Assembly (NCBI RefSeq): GCF_030463565.1
Contig: NC_134643.1
Location: 39,594,221-39,658,220 of the forward strand
DNA length: 64,000 bases
DNA from: Pelecanus crispus
Taxonomy: Eukaryota; Chordata; Aves; Pelecaniformes; Pelecanidae
Direction: 5' to 3'
Shown here: positions 45,980 through 60,883 of the stretch, piece after piece
Position numbering within the stretch: the stretch's first letter is position 1
Layout of the letters: every line of letters begins with the position of its first letter
Translations under genes and position numbers: made by a program
The notes under the pieces: model-generated
Databases searched by the model: none
Told to the model about the DNA's origin: nothing
What the model saw: only the letters and a program-made list of their open reading frames with translations

Positions 45980-48900
45980 CCTAAATAATCCCTTAAGAAA
46001 TACAGTAGCAGTATGGCAATAGACTGCGAAATTGTTCATTTGCAGTCCTAGTGCCCAAATAGCAGCCAGAAATGTTGCACCCTAACTTCCACTGGAGTAG
46101 GGAGTCTGAACAATAACTGAATCGGGTGAGTTTGGGAGAGGCTGTGATTCACACACTCTTCATGTATGGCTGAGGGCTTGGCTCACATGTGCCCTTGAGC
46201 CTAATAATGAGGCAAAATGCTCCAGCCTTTCCCAGCTCACCATCCACCACCACACTCTGGATACACACCTACACCTGCACGCACGGGAGACCCTTGCTCT
46301 CCGTGTCTTCCATGTGTCAGTCATAGCACATCTCAGCAGCTCATCTTCTCCAGTAACTGCTGTAAGTCCTTGATGTAGGTACCAGGAGTTCAGCACAGTC
46401 TTCCTGTTCTCATTTTGAATGAAATACCAGACCCTTACACTACCGTATTAGCCATGGAGTCAGATAATAGCCAACTAGTGCATCTGAATAGCTGCTCTAA
46501 ATATTGTTATACAGGTGTAAGAACCTCTGTAGGAATGTTCATTTCTACCCTTTTTCCCTAAGACAGTAGCTACTGTATTGAAAGAAGGAGACTTCCAAAA
46601 TTGCAGTTATTTTTCCTTTGTGTTGCCTGTGGTGCATATCTGAATTTCAAAACCTCCTTTTATCCAAGTATATAGGTATATATAAATTACCTTTCCTTTG
46701 CCATTACCTTGGTCTATTTACATGTTAATATTTTTCTCCTCATGGATATTTTACATTTTTTTTCTGAAGTATTGTATCATAATTAATATCCTGTCGTTAC
46801 CTTGAAATGCCCATAGCAGCCTCAGTAATAGGCTGTATTAAAGAACTGTAGACAGGTAGGATCCAGCTTGCCCCAAGAACACCAGACCTATCATGGGAAA
46901 TGAGCATGCAGTAGGCCCTACACAAGGGATCTGGATTTCTACCAAGACTGTGTTATGTGATGTCTTGTTGACATGTTGGCTAATGATGATGGGTGGTCAT
47001 GTTCTAGACACAGCTGGTGAGCATAGCACCCAACTGTCAGATGGTACTGGCTCTCATTTTTGCTGTAAGTTACTTAATTGTGTTGGAAGCAAGTTAAACA
47101 TGCACTTAACTGTTACTTTTCTTTGTAAGGTATGTGGCATGGGAGCAGAGAGAGGGCCCACTTACAAGATGAGACATTGCAGACATCTGCTTAGTAAAAC
47201 ACCGTGGAAATAAAGGATCACTCTATAAATGGATCTGACAACAGGGAAGGGTAAGAACTCATGCACCTCTTCCCAGAGTTATCTGTGGCAGCATCATTTC
47301 ACTGTACCGTGCCACATGTCACTAACACCTTGGCTTTCCAGGCACAGGTAGTGTGGGTGACTGGAGAGGGTGGCATTACTGGGCTGCTGCAACCTGCCAC
47401 CATCCAGGAGGGCCCCTTTGAGGCAGTCCTCTGCTTTTCTGCAGCACAAGGCTGTGGCTTTTCTGTGCAGGGTCCTGCTGGCCAGCAGATCCAGGTAGCT
47501 GGCTATGCTGGGATCTTGGGTCTGGAAGCAAACAAAGGCCTCTCAGGCAAAAAGCCTTTGGTGTTGCACATGAGATGGTTATGGTGCTCATTGCAGGTGC
47601 TTCCTAGTGCAGATCCAGGGACACAAGAACATGCATATGTAAGACAAAGGATTTGGAGGAAAATGGTGAAGTGGCAGGATGTCTGAAGCTGACGGGGTCT
47701 TGGGCTCTGGTTTTGAGTGCAACTTGTGTGATAGAGAGGACAGAGAAAGGCAAACAAGGGGTGTGTCGTAAAATGGGAGGGAAACGTGGAGGATGAAACA
47801 GGTGGGAGACCCCTCTTCAGTTCAGAGGTTTGGCTTCCTTTGGTGTTTTTTAGCAAAGATTTCTTGTGGCATTGAAACAAAAGTTGACCTGAAGTGTCTG
47901 CCAAGGCAATGGCCGAGGGTAGGTGATCATATGTGAGCCACTAGCAATACTGTAATAAGACTAAGGAGTTGATAACATCTCTAAGACCACAAATCAGACC
48001 TGTGTGAATGTACATTTATGATAAGAGTACTGCTAGGATTCTGAGCTGGGATGTCAACACTGAACAGAGTATTACTGTGTGCAGCAGCGAGGGTCATAGA
48101 AGTCGGGCAGGTACCAGGATCTATAGTGCTGTGAGGTGCAGACCTTGCCCATACAACAAAATCTTCCCTCCAAAAAAAAACCCCTCCATGAACATGGTGG
48201 TTGGTATCCATCCATCCCAACAGCCCCAAGGAAGGAGTCAGAGACAGTTTCTCTCTGGTGACATCTTACACAGAGCAAGACAAATGTGTGTGGATTATTA
48301 AAAGACTGGAAGGCAGACATAGTGTTTGCCACATTCCAGGGAGCTGATGGCTATTTAGCTTTGCCCAGTTGAGATGGATTTCTATGGCTTTGCTCCTTGC
48401 CCAGAATGGTGATTGTGCTGGGAGGGATGGAGGCAAATCATTTCTACTAACACTGTTCCTGTGTGTATATAAATATTCCCTGGCTGGGGCTGGCTCATCG
48501 CACAAGATGGCAATCCATGCTTCCCTTCCCCCTGTCTTCCCCTCCCTCCTCACATCTCTACCAGCACAGCAGATTCCAATAATAAACCCATCACTGTGAA
48601 AGCCAGGTGTCATCCAAATTCATTTGCTGCAGCATTTGATCTATCCTCTGCTTCAAGATACAGGTTTCAGGCTATTTTATGAGATGCACTTCACAGCTTT
48701 GTATCATATAAGACATTCTGCAGCATTTTATGAGCTGCATTTTATAAAATTTCATCAAATATTGTGTAGAATATTTTAGCAATAAGCCCTTTTTTAGAGG
48801 ATCAGTTCCAGTACAAGCTTGCATACATATGAAAGTGCACAGAGAAAATAGGAACATCCTCAAAACACCGTTAACGCTTAACCTTCCAGAAGATCTTTGC

Positions 48901-50653
48901 TAGGCTATTTATTTTGTGATGGAGCTCGGGCAGTTCACAGGGAAAGTAAAACAGGATTTAAGGCACAGCAACTGCTTTACTATGGCTATTTAGCTTTACA
49001 AAGCAGGGATGCCTCAGTTCATCCAGTGTCCTCCACACTGTAGAGTCACCCAGGAGGGATCATGGGCTGAATAGCATCACCTCACTGGGCTCCCCTCAGC
49101 TTTCTTGAACAAGCATCATCTCTGTTTCCAGGTCTCATCAACCACTGACACATCCTCCATTTGGCTGACTGACTGTACAGGTGCATCTGCAGCTCCAACT
49201 CTTCTCATTGTAATTATTTGTCTTCCCCAGTGCTAGGCAGACCACATCACGTGCTGCCAGACCCCGCACACCTGCAATCCACAAACACCCCTCCACCTTT
49301 CAGACACCCCACAAGTACCACAAGAGCTTGTTACATCAGAGATCTGGGCATCAAACTGTTAATGTCCCCCAATGGTGGGAAGAAATTAAGAAGTGGCACC
49401 TGAAAACTGTGGGACTCTTTTTTTGTCATGGAAATGGAACAAAAAACCCAGTCATTATTTGTTAATTTTCTCAGCTTATATCTAAACCCATGCACAGCTA
49501 AGATCTATCTTAGCTTCTCAAGATCTAGGGAGGGAAGAGGAGGATGTCTGAAGATCTTGCAGTTGCACGAAAACAAGGCCAAGTGCTGAGGAACAGCAGC
49601 AATTCTCCAGTCTTTTTATGACGCTGGTCCTTTCTGAGGTCCCAGTTTCAGATCTTTGGGGCTGCGCTCCCCTGGCTCAGGCAGCTCAGAAAAGCTTTGC
49701 CTGAGAAGCGCTGTGGTGCGGGAGTCCCTGCATACCCGCAGACGGACATCTCGGACACCACACATCTCCGCCTGCCATGAGAGGTCACTTTCTGTACAGC
49801 TCTCTGGAAGAGACAGACCAGTCCCATTTAGCAAAGTCACTGTGAAATATTCGACTTCGTGTTTCATTTTTTAAGTCTTTTCCCATTTGTTTAATGGAAG
49901 CTGAAACACTGCCATCACTGTCAAGCCCAAGAGCAGTGTTGCCTTGCCAGATCTTTTTGGATTTACAGAAAATGGCAATATTCATACTTGCATTACAGCA
50001 GCAGAAAATAAAATTGAACATGGCATTTACATTTGCAGCCTGAAAATTCAGATCACTGAACGCATCATAAAAGTTATTTAAGGTCTTAATAAGCTATACT
50101 TGCATGCTGCTGGTGTTGGGACATGCCAGTTGTTTTGAAGGATGAACTCTCTTTAGAGTTCCTGCAAAGGAAAGGAAAAAATGCTGAAAATGAAAATCAA
50201 TATACTCCAGAAGAAATTCAAACAAAAAGAAAGCCGAATTAGAAGAAATATAAGATATCATTTTCCTCCATTAACCAAGGAAAAAAACAAACCCAAAACC
50301 TTCAGGCTAGTTTTTGATAATTTATTCCTAAATTGCTTTCTGACTGTTATTTTTAAAATTCCTGCTTTAGTAACGTTTTTCTCAGGCATCAATTACTAGT
50401 TATTACTTGGTTATATCAATGAAAACAGGAAAAACCTCAGGTAATAAATTCTTCTATTGGAAGACAATTACAAACCAGATCTCCTTCTCTAATAATACTG
50501 TAGCAGAGGATCATGAAATATATAAGAAGCACCTTAAAATAGAAATTGCACTGTATTGACTGTATGGTTTAGGTGGTCATCATGTTTCAAGCAGAGGTCT
50601 GCTATGCTTACAGAGAATTGAGCAATTGTGAGCTTTGTTCATCTTCACAACCC

Positions 50654-50703
50654 CTGTAAATTTGGGGAAAAATTGTCTCTGTAAATTTTGGGAGAAATTG
50701 TCT
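50654..50703. repeat. 25-bp tandem duplication
   Basis: Two adjacent 25-bp units (50654-50678 and 50679-50703), starting CTGTAAATTT and ending AAATTGTCT, identical at 23 of 25 positions. A local slippage product. Confidence 0.85.
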
Positions 50704-53700
50704 CTGAGCTAGCAGAAATCTGAGGAAAGCATTTTGAAGAAAACCATCTCTCGTTTACTAATATAACAAAGTGAGTCTGATGGCTTAAATAAAAGAACAA
50801 CCCTGGCAGCTGCCAAGATCTTACAACCACTATTTTAAATCAAAGAGGAAGGAAAACCCCTATATATAAACTCACTGACAAGCAGGAATCTCTAAAGTCA
50901 AGGATGAGAATGGAGTAAAAAAGGGACACGCAGATATTGCAAAGGCAGGCGAGGAGGAACCTGTCACTGTTATGGATGAGGATGAGTAAGTGATACTGTG
51001 GTTTTCACAGTACACTAATGAAGAACTAATGCGGGTTAGGTAACACAGTCATTCCAGGACATTTAGGCTTCTGTTGTTTACACTGTTCTCTCTTATATAT
51101 GAATATTTAATTGCAATTAGGCTTTTTGATTCTGCGCCAGTAGTCACCAATGTAAAATACATGTACAGTATACTTCAGGAGCATACCCTGGTAGGTCTGC
51201 TGATTAGCTAAGGGTCTTAGGAGAAACATGAGGGATGGTCATCAGAAACGTCAAACCCCCCAGAATTAACAAGGTAACAAATTCTGTTCTGGAACTGGGA
51301 AATATTTCAAAGCTATGGGGAGTAAAAAAATGTAGCTCTCATTCAGCAATTCTAAGATGAAAAATGCATCTTAATCTTACAAAAAGATTACATAAAATAA
51401 TTGCTTGAGACAGCTTTTAAGAGTCCTCTTGGCACACTTCTATAGTTTCTGGTTTTCCAGATTTTTGTTTCAACTCAGGAGAAACTCAGATGCATATGTG
51501 AGGCTCTGCGAGCCCCAGATCCCTCTCTCTCTCCAGAGACCGGACCGCTGAGAGCTCAAGCTGCAGCTAGGCTCTGGCACCCTGTATTTTGGGCACTGAA
51601 ACCAACCCCGGAGCCCTGCCCTTGTTTCGAGGCAGATGCTGCCAACAGGAATCACAGCCGGGCCATGCGTGAGGTCAAGAGCCCGAGGAGGTGGCCAGCA
51701 AGGAGCCCCCACCGAAACCTCACCCGTCTTTGGAGGTGGGCACACACATCAGCTTGGAGCCTACGGCTCGGGAGGGAGGCTTGAGGAGCAGATCTAGCAT
51801 GGAGGAGCCATCAGAGAAGATGTTCACTGAGACCCCAGGACCTCACTGCCCTGCAACATCCCCTGCCCTGGGACTGGCCTGCAACATCAGTCTTTGATCT
51901 TTCTCCTTTTCTTTTACGTTCCACCTATGAAGCTTTATAATCTTACTAAGGCATTAGGTACCTAGGATGGCTGCTGAAGCAGACCCTACGGGGAAGTTAG
52001 GAGGAAAACCACACCGGCTCTGGATCCTCATTGGGCTTTGGGCTGCTCAGATCAGGTCCATGTGCAGAGACATGGAAAGCTTTGAAGTAAATAAGCTAGG
52101 TGCCCAGGGTGTTTCAATAATTCAAGAATGAGGGAATTACAGAGGGGGTTTGAGCTGTAATTTTGGTTTTATGTGCCTAATCTCTGCTAAAGTTCAGGTG
52201 CCTTCGAAGATTTTAAATCTGACTCTAATTTGAAACACACAGCTACAAGCTCTTTCCTCACTTTCAGCTGAAAAGCAAGGGCTCTGGGAAGTTGTCTGGG
52301 GAAAGGTAAATCTTTTCTATCATGCTGAGCTACTGTGGATGCCAAATAGAATGAGGTTGCTTTAAAGTATTTTCCCAAGTCAGCTCAGAAAAAGTGATTA
52401 TATAGGATTTATGAACCAGCTTCTCATAAATTTAATAATGACTCACCATTTCCTCCACTTGCTAGATTGCTTAGCACTGATTTGGATGCTCTGATAGAGC
52501 AGCATTAATAAGAAGCTGTGTGATTTACCTTGAGGTGGTATTTCATTCTCTGAAGATAGTTCACATCTCTGATATCAGACTGAAGGAAAATAATGCTTGC
52601 GTAACAGAAGGTATAAATATGGTATAGTCAAGAAATATTTTTAAACTGCTGTTCTCAGAGCTGTTCCAAATGAATATGGATTTCTCCCCTAAACCCTGTG
52701 ACAAGTCAGGAAGAGAGTCAAAATGCCCTGAGCATAGGTAACTGATCAAAGAGTCTCTTTAAAGTAAAAGAATTTAGGAAGGTATCACCTCCAAACTTTT
52801 CTGTCTGCTCGCCTCATCATGTTTAGCATGAACGCACTTCATCTGTGTCACTGGAAAAACAGGCCATTTAGCTTAAACTGCTGCTGAAAACTGCTAAACT
52901 AAACTAACTGACTTTGTGCAGCGGCAGATGAGTGCTCGGACAGCTGGGTGTCTGGCTTCACCTGGGTGGAGGCTGACAGAGCAGGAGAAACAAATGGGCT
53001 GTGATAACATCTGGTCCATCTGACCACAGTTTAAATTCTCAGCTCCAACATTTACTGCCATGGCAACTAGACAAAAGTGTAGTTCATTGAGAGGTAAAAT
53101 AGCAATATAAGCAATATATCAACATATCAAGGTCTTAATGAAAATAATTAAAAAAGGAATCATGATTACTAGGGAAGAAGAAAAAAACTTGTTCTGTTCC
53201 TGACCAGTACTATGTTGGAGGGTAAACATCCCGAATCCCATTGGGCTGGTCTTACAACCACTGAAAAAGCCTTTTTCATAAACACCTTCTTCTTTCAAAC
53301 TTCGTAGCAATGGAGTATGTTGGTTGGCACATTTCACGTGAAATTTGAGTTCTACTGTGAAACGTATTGTGGAAGAATGACCTGGTACATTTGCATGCAT
53401 ATTGTCTTTCATTAATTCAATATCAGATTCAATACATGAAATTACTGTCTATACCTTCATTAGTAATAAAAACACAGTCTGAATATAAGTGTCTGTTGAT
53501 ATGGTGTTACAGAACCCAGGGACTCTCCTGTAAGCACTCTCACCTGTGAACAAAACAAGTCAGAACATAGCAAATTCCATTCTTCACTAGAACCAAAAAT
53601 ACGAGTATGTTATCACACAAGTATGCCTCATGGGAACAGCTCTCTTAAATTAAAAGTAAATAGGTGAGAAGAGTTTAAATTTTAAAATCTATCACATTAA

Positions 53701-56700
53701 TATAAACAAATTTGATGATCCTCTGAATAGCTGTTACATGAGCAGACTCATACACAAAGGAGCAGGAAGAGTAAAAATATTCCTTTATTTGTTAGAAAAC
53801 CTTGGCCATGTGTCACGTCAAGAAACAATTTTCTCTGTTTTACATGTTAAAACAAGCTTTTCTGGGTCCGTCTTATTATTAAACAAATAATTTTGGATGC
53901 AAAGGTCTCACTGTATAGAATATGTGCATCATTGCTGTTTGGGGCATTATCTGTCAGTAGTGCTAAGACAATAAAAGAGAAATCATGATTCATTACTAGC
54001 TTCATAAGGTGTGGATTTACCAGTAGATTCAGTCAGTGTTTTGCCTTTCTCCCTGGAAAGCTGTAGGTGAAGGGAAACTTGCTCATAATTACTAATAAAA
54101 CTCCAGCCAGGAGCTGGTTTCTAAATGAGCCTAGGTGAGAGAGCATTGCTTATTAAGAGTGGAGATTTCAAGTGTTGCTTTTTTTCCTTGAAAAACTGCT
54201 ATGAAAATTCCTACGGAATTTCCCTATGGAAAGCCTTCCTTTGCTTTGTTTTAGATTAATTTTCTACTTGTTCCTTCTGCATCTGCAGAAAGAAAGGACC
54301 TTTTTCTTTTCAGTGCTCACATCTTCCCCCGTTCCTCCATAATTTGGCATCTTCCAAAATTCTTCAGCTTACAGTTCAAGGTAGCCCCCAGATTTGGCTG
54401 TGTTGGCCCTCATCTCTCCAGCTCTGTGTGCTCTGTCAGGGCTACCCCAGAGCACCATGTGGCTGGAGATGCTGGGAGGAGACCCCTACACACTGCAGCC
54501 ACCACTGCAAACTCTTCCATCACTTATGAGAGAAAGCTCGTCTAAGTTGCAAATTGTTAGGGCTCTACATTAGACTTGCCCTCCTACTTTATCTCAGTCT
54601 ATTTGCCATATGTCATGTCAAATTTTATGCTTCAGAAGAAATAAAAAGTTCATTGCAAAAACTACAGTAACCAAAAACTAGGAGACATCCCTACAAAAAC
54701 CAGAGCACACAACTCACTATCTGTTAAGATCGTTGTGTATCAACAAAAGGGGAGAAAACATATCAGTAAAGAAAACAGGTTCTGGTTTCAGGGTCACAAA
54801 GGAATTGCTGTGTGCCATCAAGAGTGAAAAATCTTTTAAGTTTTGAAAAATCATCCTATAATTTTATTTCTCAGATATGACAAAGAGCCTAGGTGAGGGC
54901 TGAAAACTTAATTTTCATTCTGTGTGAGGACTCCAAAGGGAGCTTTATTCTTTACTTTACTCTCTCTCCTATGCTAAAAAACCCCCATGGTTTGAGCAAT
55001 TTGGCTGTCATCGTGCATTCATTTTCCACAAGTATCTTCTGATATGTACTAGATGCGTGACCCAGCACAGTGTTAGGTGAACATTTTAGCTTTTTATTAA
55101 GTTCAGAGCTGCCATATTCCTCTTGTCAGAACTACTTCCATTCTCCAGGTGGTTTATTTAGGATGGAAGCTGGTCACAGAGAAAAGTGCATAGTGTCATT
55201 AAATCCCAGTGGATTTAAAATCCTCCTGACCTCTATGCCCATTGCTGCTTGACAGCATCAATCAGCAAGATCTCACCACTCTTCTCAGTTTTTCTGTTAT
55301 TCACAAGCCCTTTGCATTAGAGTGTCTTACACAAAAAACAAAGGCAGGGTTTACAGTCTGTTATTATCCTTCCAGACCTGGAAGCAGCTGGGATGAATGG
55401 GAGGACTGTAAAGTTCTTTCCTGTAATGCTGGGCTCTATTAGTGTCTCTCATCTGCTTCCACCCCATTCCTTCTCCTCTGTAAATCTTCCTTTAAACCCT
55501 TGCTTTTCCAACAGAACACCTATTGGGAATGGCTGGCTGAGGAAAAAGAAAAGAATGAAAATTAGTGAAAGTTAATCTTTGCATTCATTAATTTTGTGTT
55601 ACAAAAGAAGATGGACAGTTGCATTTAAGCTGTTTTTAGCTGTAATCCTAGCACTTCCATCTGCTCATTATGCTTGTAAGACCACATGAAGAGTATTGCA
55701 TTAAATTCATTACCAGGAAAGTATAGAAAAATTGGAGGAACAGTAACAAAAAGGAGTTAGTGCACAACAGTGATTTATTTATTAAGAAAGATTAATAGCT
55801 AACTCAGGAGCCCAGCTGAAGGGAAATAATTGGAAAGGCTCTCAAAGGACTCTCTGGAAACAGGCTCAAACCTCAGACTGTGAAAGTCCTTACTTATTTT
55901 TATTTAGTCCTTGTTCAAGAAAAGCTCCAGTTAAAAATTAAACAAGGGGAAAGTGGCTACAAATATTTTCCAGATCTGAGTATCAAGCAAGGCTTTATAC
56001 AGCTAATGTGTGCAGTGGCTTTTGGTGGCAAACAGCTGGAAAGTAGAACTGTACACGGGTAAATGACTTCTCTTGGGAAGCTTTAGTGGCTACCTCTGAA
56101 ACAGAAAAGAAACAGACAGCATCTGTTCTTTGGTCCTGAAGCTGAACCGCGAGAAGGGAGAGAAATGCTCTCAGGGTGTGGGCATCTTCTGGGATGGTGC
56201 TTGTTGGCACAGGCCAAAATGTGCCCGGGTGCCCACAACTGCATACAGTGTGGATGACGGCACACCTCTGCTTCAGCCCCTGTTCTGGCCCAGGTTAGTT
56301 TGCCAATATAGATGTAAACTGGGCCCAGGATCATGTCCTGACAGTCACACAGTATACTGCTGGCAGAGGGACGACCTTCTGCTTAGGAAAATGAAAAAAA
56401 ATAGCATTAAGCACAGAACATACTAAAGCCTTCAGTCAAATCCTGAGGGAAACATACCCCCCATTTATTCCTCCCTGTTATCAGACAAATAATCTCAAAA
56501 AGCAAAGATGGGCAAGTACCAAACAGTATTTAAAACATATTTACTAATATCCTTTTGTTTGACAGTCTCAAAAGACAGAGAATTTTCTTTTTCTGAGACC
56601 CCTTTCTTTTTAATTTTGAGTTTATTAACTAGATCTTTGCTGTTTGGTTCACCAGGAATGCAGAGATTACACCATTACAGAACAACACAGCTCTGTAAGT

Positions 56701-59700
56701 CATAAACATAAATGAACAGTCTTGGATTCTCTTGCAAAAATACAGACTTCTGCAATTCACCAACTATTTCTCCTCCAAACCATGAATTGTGACAGGATAC
56801 CAGAGGGGAAAAAAAACCCCGAACCCAAATATTATCACATGGTCATTATAGTTACCCAAACTTTCATTACAAATAGCACTGGGGGAATTTTAGGAATTTC
56901 ATAGGAAGGCTGGTCTTTGATTTTCTTTTTTTTTTTTCTGTTTTCCTTAGCCTTTAAATTAATGGAACACATTGGGATAATGTGTTCTTTTTTTTTTTTT
57001 TATAAGCCACCAAGATATAGACTGTTTTAGAAACAGCACTGCAAAGTACTATCCACTACAAAACCCTGTTAAGGAAGGTTTTATCTGTTCCTGGAGAATT
57101 ATATAACAGTTCTGGATTTCTCTCCTGAGAGATACAAACCTGTAAGCATGACATGGAGCCCGGTGAATGAATGTAATATATTCAAGCAGAACTCTTTGTG
57201 CACATACATTTAATTGTAAAAATAGTTATATCTTTTTTAGGTCCGTAGCAGCAGCCATTCTATCCAGAAAGTTTTTGTGTTGGGGTGGCTTTTTCCTCCC
57301 TCAGACATAGAAAAGAAACTTGTAACACCATTTTTTTTTAATGCTCTGCAACAGTGTGGTTAAGTTAAAGCGACCCTGATCCTACAGATGAGGTCACCAT
57401 TCTGTAAGGGGAAATACATGCCAGATGCTGCAAACATTTTGTGGTCTTGGGAAGAAAGAAGAATGAGACCTCTCTTCCTACTACCATTTTTTTTGGGAAG
57501 TTAGCCTTCCAACACCAAAGAAAGTATTTTTGATTTGCTTTTAGAAGTGAATCTAGTGTGCCTTTGAATAGCAAATAAATGGCCATAAAGAACACTACCT
57601 ATAAGAAAGGCAGGGAAAGGCTTGTCAGAGCATATTTAGTATCCGTTTTCTTGACAACCTTGAGACTAGAAACTATGATTTTTAAAAGTAAGCCTAACAT
57701 TCCTATAATAACAAGTTTCCAAGGTCTTATGCAAAAGAAGAAAATTCTCAGCAACGTACCTAATCTCAGCATGCTCACCACAAAAATAACACGCTGATTA
57801 ACAACTCCTAGGAATACCAGTCCTACTTAATATTCATAGGCCCTTGAATCAAGTTCTCTCTTGTGTCTGATCAAGAGGTAAGGCTATTGTCTGTCAAACA
57901 CGCTGTACATTTTGATGCAGCACAGGCTGATGTCGCTGTGTCATACTGGCAAAGCCCTTTTAGATAGCCTGAGGAGATTTAGGATGGCTGCATTAATACC
58001 AAAGAACAAGATAGGTGGCCTTATACTACACACTGCATTAAGTTCTTAAAGTGTTACTAGCCTGGGTACATGAAGAGCATAAATGAACACAATAAGGGTT
58101 TGATTATATCCAATAATAGTTGAGCATTTGCTATTTGACACAGCAATTCTGGCTTCTATGTTAAATACCATGTGCCCTGAGGGAATGCTGAAACAGCTTC
58201 TGTCTTATGTTTGTTACAGACAAAAGAATGAGAGGATGCTGAGACGCTACACAAAACTATGAAACAAAAAGCCAAGGCACAAAAGAAGTTATTGCTGAAC
58301 AATTTTTTTAAAGGGATTTCATTGTAAAGGGCTACATAGAGGACTATATGGGCTATTTAGAGGACTTTAAGCTTTATGACATTACCAAACATGTTTGATT
58401 CTCCTCTACTTTTTAGAAACAGGTTTTTTAAGTACAATTTTTTGACATCTATTTCAAACCATTTGCTCTGCACACTGCATCAAGGCTTCATCAGGTTTTT
58501 TTGGATAATGAAAAGGTTGTGTTGGTTTTTAGATTCTTTTGAAGCCTTTAATAGGGAGCAGTCCTGTGTCAGAACTTTGAATTAAATGCAAAGAACTTGC
58601 CTTGCTTCCTAAAGCTCTGATAATGCCAAGCATGTTTTCCAAGCAGAGTTCAACATTATTGCTAATGCTATGGTTTCTATTGGCAGAGTTCCAGGTCAAA
58701 TCACTGTATCTGTCCTGACTAGGGGGATCTATCCTACAACTCTCAAGTTGGAGAGCCTCTCTTCTAGACAATGATTAAAGATGCTGCAATATGATGTTCT
58801 TATAACAACTCTCACATTTTGTTTTTTCATGTTTACATACATCTCAAGCTCTGCTAGTTCGATACTTAATAAAGCCTGTGAGACATATGTATCACATTCA
58901 TGGCATATTTGATATCTTCTGAAATTCATTGTCTGGGGAAAAAACAATGTCTGTGGAATTACCACTTTCTGCCTTATATACAGAAATGTCATCCAGCTGT
59001 GAAGAGATTTCACATGACAAACTGGTAAACAACAGTTTTAATTTATCTGCAGTCAGTTTACAGCCCCTTTTCACTAGCCACCACGCTCCAAAAGCTTCTG
59101 TATGTTAGCACCTGTTTATGGGATCCCTAGATCTCCAAAATCACCATCCTTTTACATTAGGTCATGCTGGTGGTAGCTGACAGCTCCTGGGCCTCATGTC
59201 ATCTTCCAGGAAGCTCATTACTAGCAGTAAGGATTGCTCACTGTTGTCTGGGTCCAGCACTTGAATTTAGCATCTTGAAAGGCAGCTAGGCTGGGTTGCT
59301 GTTGTCCATAATTTCCCTTCCTCAAAAGTACTGCTGTGGACATGACTCCTCTAGATCATAGGGAAGATCACAGGGAAAAATCGAAACCCTTCCGTCTCAA
59401 GAGGAATGAAAGTTTAAACCTCTCTGCTACTCCTGCCTCCTTGTTGTGCTAGATACATAACCTAATTTCATGCTCTGAGGGCTTCTAGTTGATGCTCCTG
59501 AGTGGCAAACTCAGACTTACTTTTGGAGTTTGGCAGACAGGAGTCTCTTCAATCCCAGCAGAGAATCAGGGAGCAATGAACATCCAAACAAATTTGAGAC
59601 TGGGGGATCCCCCTCTGGTCCTAGTCAGATTCAAAGATGAGCTGCTAGTCATCCCTTTAAAGGGGCTGGCATGGGGCAACACCAAGGAATGTAGCAAGTC

Positions 59701-60839
59701 TACTTAATTCTGGAGGCTGGCATTAATATAACCCTTCAGTGTATAAATGGTACCTGCCAGAGCATTCTGAAAATTGTTTTCGGAGAAGGATTTCAAATAC
59801 CCATTTAAAGGATGGAGATTTATATGTGCATACTTTTTATTAAGTGAAAGCTTGCTACTGTGTGTCAAGACACAAAGCAGTAAGAGACAGCACAAATGAT
59901 CTCTCCTTGTTCATTGTGACTATTTGCTTTTTAGGGCTTTGGATTTTTTTCCCCGTGAATGCAGCAATATTGAGTTCAAATTTATAAACAGATTCTTCCC
60001 CATGGACAGAAGAGTAATAACTTCTTTAGTGTCATGTCAGATTATACTCTAAGAGTCATGAATTATCATGGCAGTGATATTATGGTGCATTAGAAGGTAA
60101 AATCATAGGGTCGTCAAAGTGTGTTTTACTTTTACTGTACATTCTTGGTTTTGGGGTGGAATTTAAAGTGAGACATGATAGAGAAAATGCTAGTCCCGAA
60201 AGCTGATCTAAGATTTCAAAGTATTTTTCAAACTATGATTTAAAACCTTCATGACAGAGTAATTTTTGACTGAATCTCCTGGCCTTGTGTTCATCTGTTT
60301 TTTAATGCTTAACAATCTTTTCTTGCACATATGTGTTGTAAATTTCTAAACCTATACAACTGCTCATTTATATTTATATTTTTCACTCTTATAATATGGC
60401 TTTCATGGCTGGAATCCTTCTTGTATTAGAGTTAACAATTTTACCATTGACTTCACAAAATGGAAGATTTACTTTAGCTTTTATTCTCTAACTGCATGGG
60501 TAGCAGTATTGAGTAAGGGGAGGAAAGAGAACCAAGCAGATGGGAACCTTAAACTTGGCTACACTGTGGAGATGAGCAAATCATTTAGTCTCAAATTTTC
60601 GAAAGGATCCTCTAATTCTTAGTGCTTGACCACCTAGCTCTAAAAAAACAATCTTACTTCACCTGAGCAGCAAATAGTCACATTTTTGAAAATCAAGTCT
60701 TACCTATTTAAAGGTGGGCACACAGAAAGCCATTCATAATCAGGATGCATCTAACTTTCAGTATCTGTTCCTCAGTCTTTGCAAAATAGAGTATTTCCTT
60801 AACTGAATGACAAAGAGGAATGGAAATGTAAGACAACAT

Positions 60840-60883
60840 ACAGGAATTCAGCATGTATAGTACAGGAATTCAGCATGTATGGT
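60840..60883. repeat. 22-bp tandem duplication
   Basis: Two adjacent 22-bp units (60840-60861, 60862-60883) reading ACAGGAATTCAGCATGTAT plus AGT or GGT. They differ at one position, so the duplication is recent. Confidence 0.9.

Noticed and set aside
45692-46039. Overlapping open frames coding for Lys-Glu-Gly-Arg or Pro-Ser-Phe-Leu repeats
   Set aside because: They are translations of the GGAA/GAAA microsatellite, which has no stop codon in most frames. No flanking exon structure.
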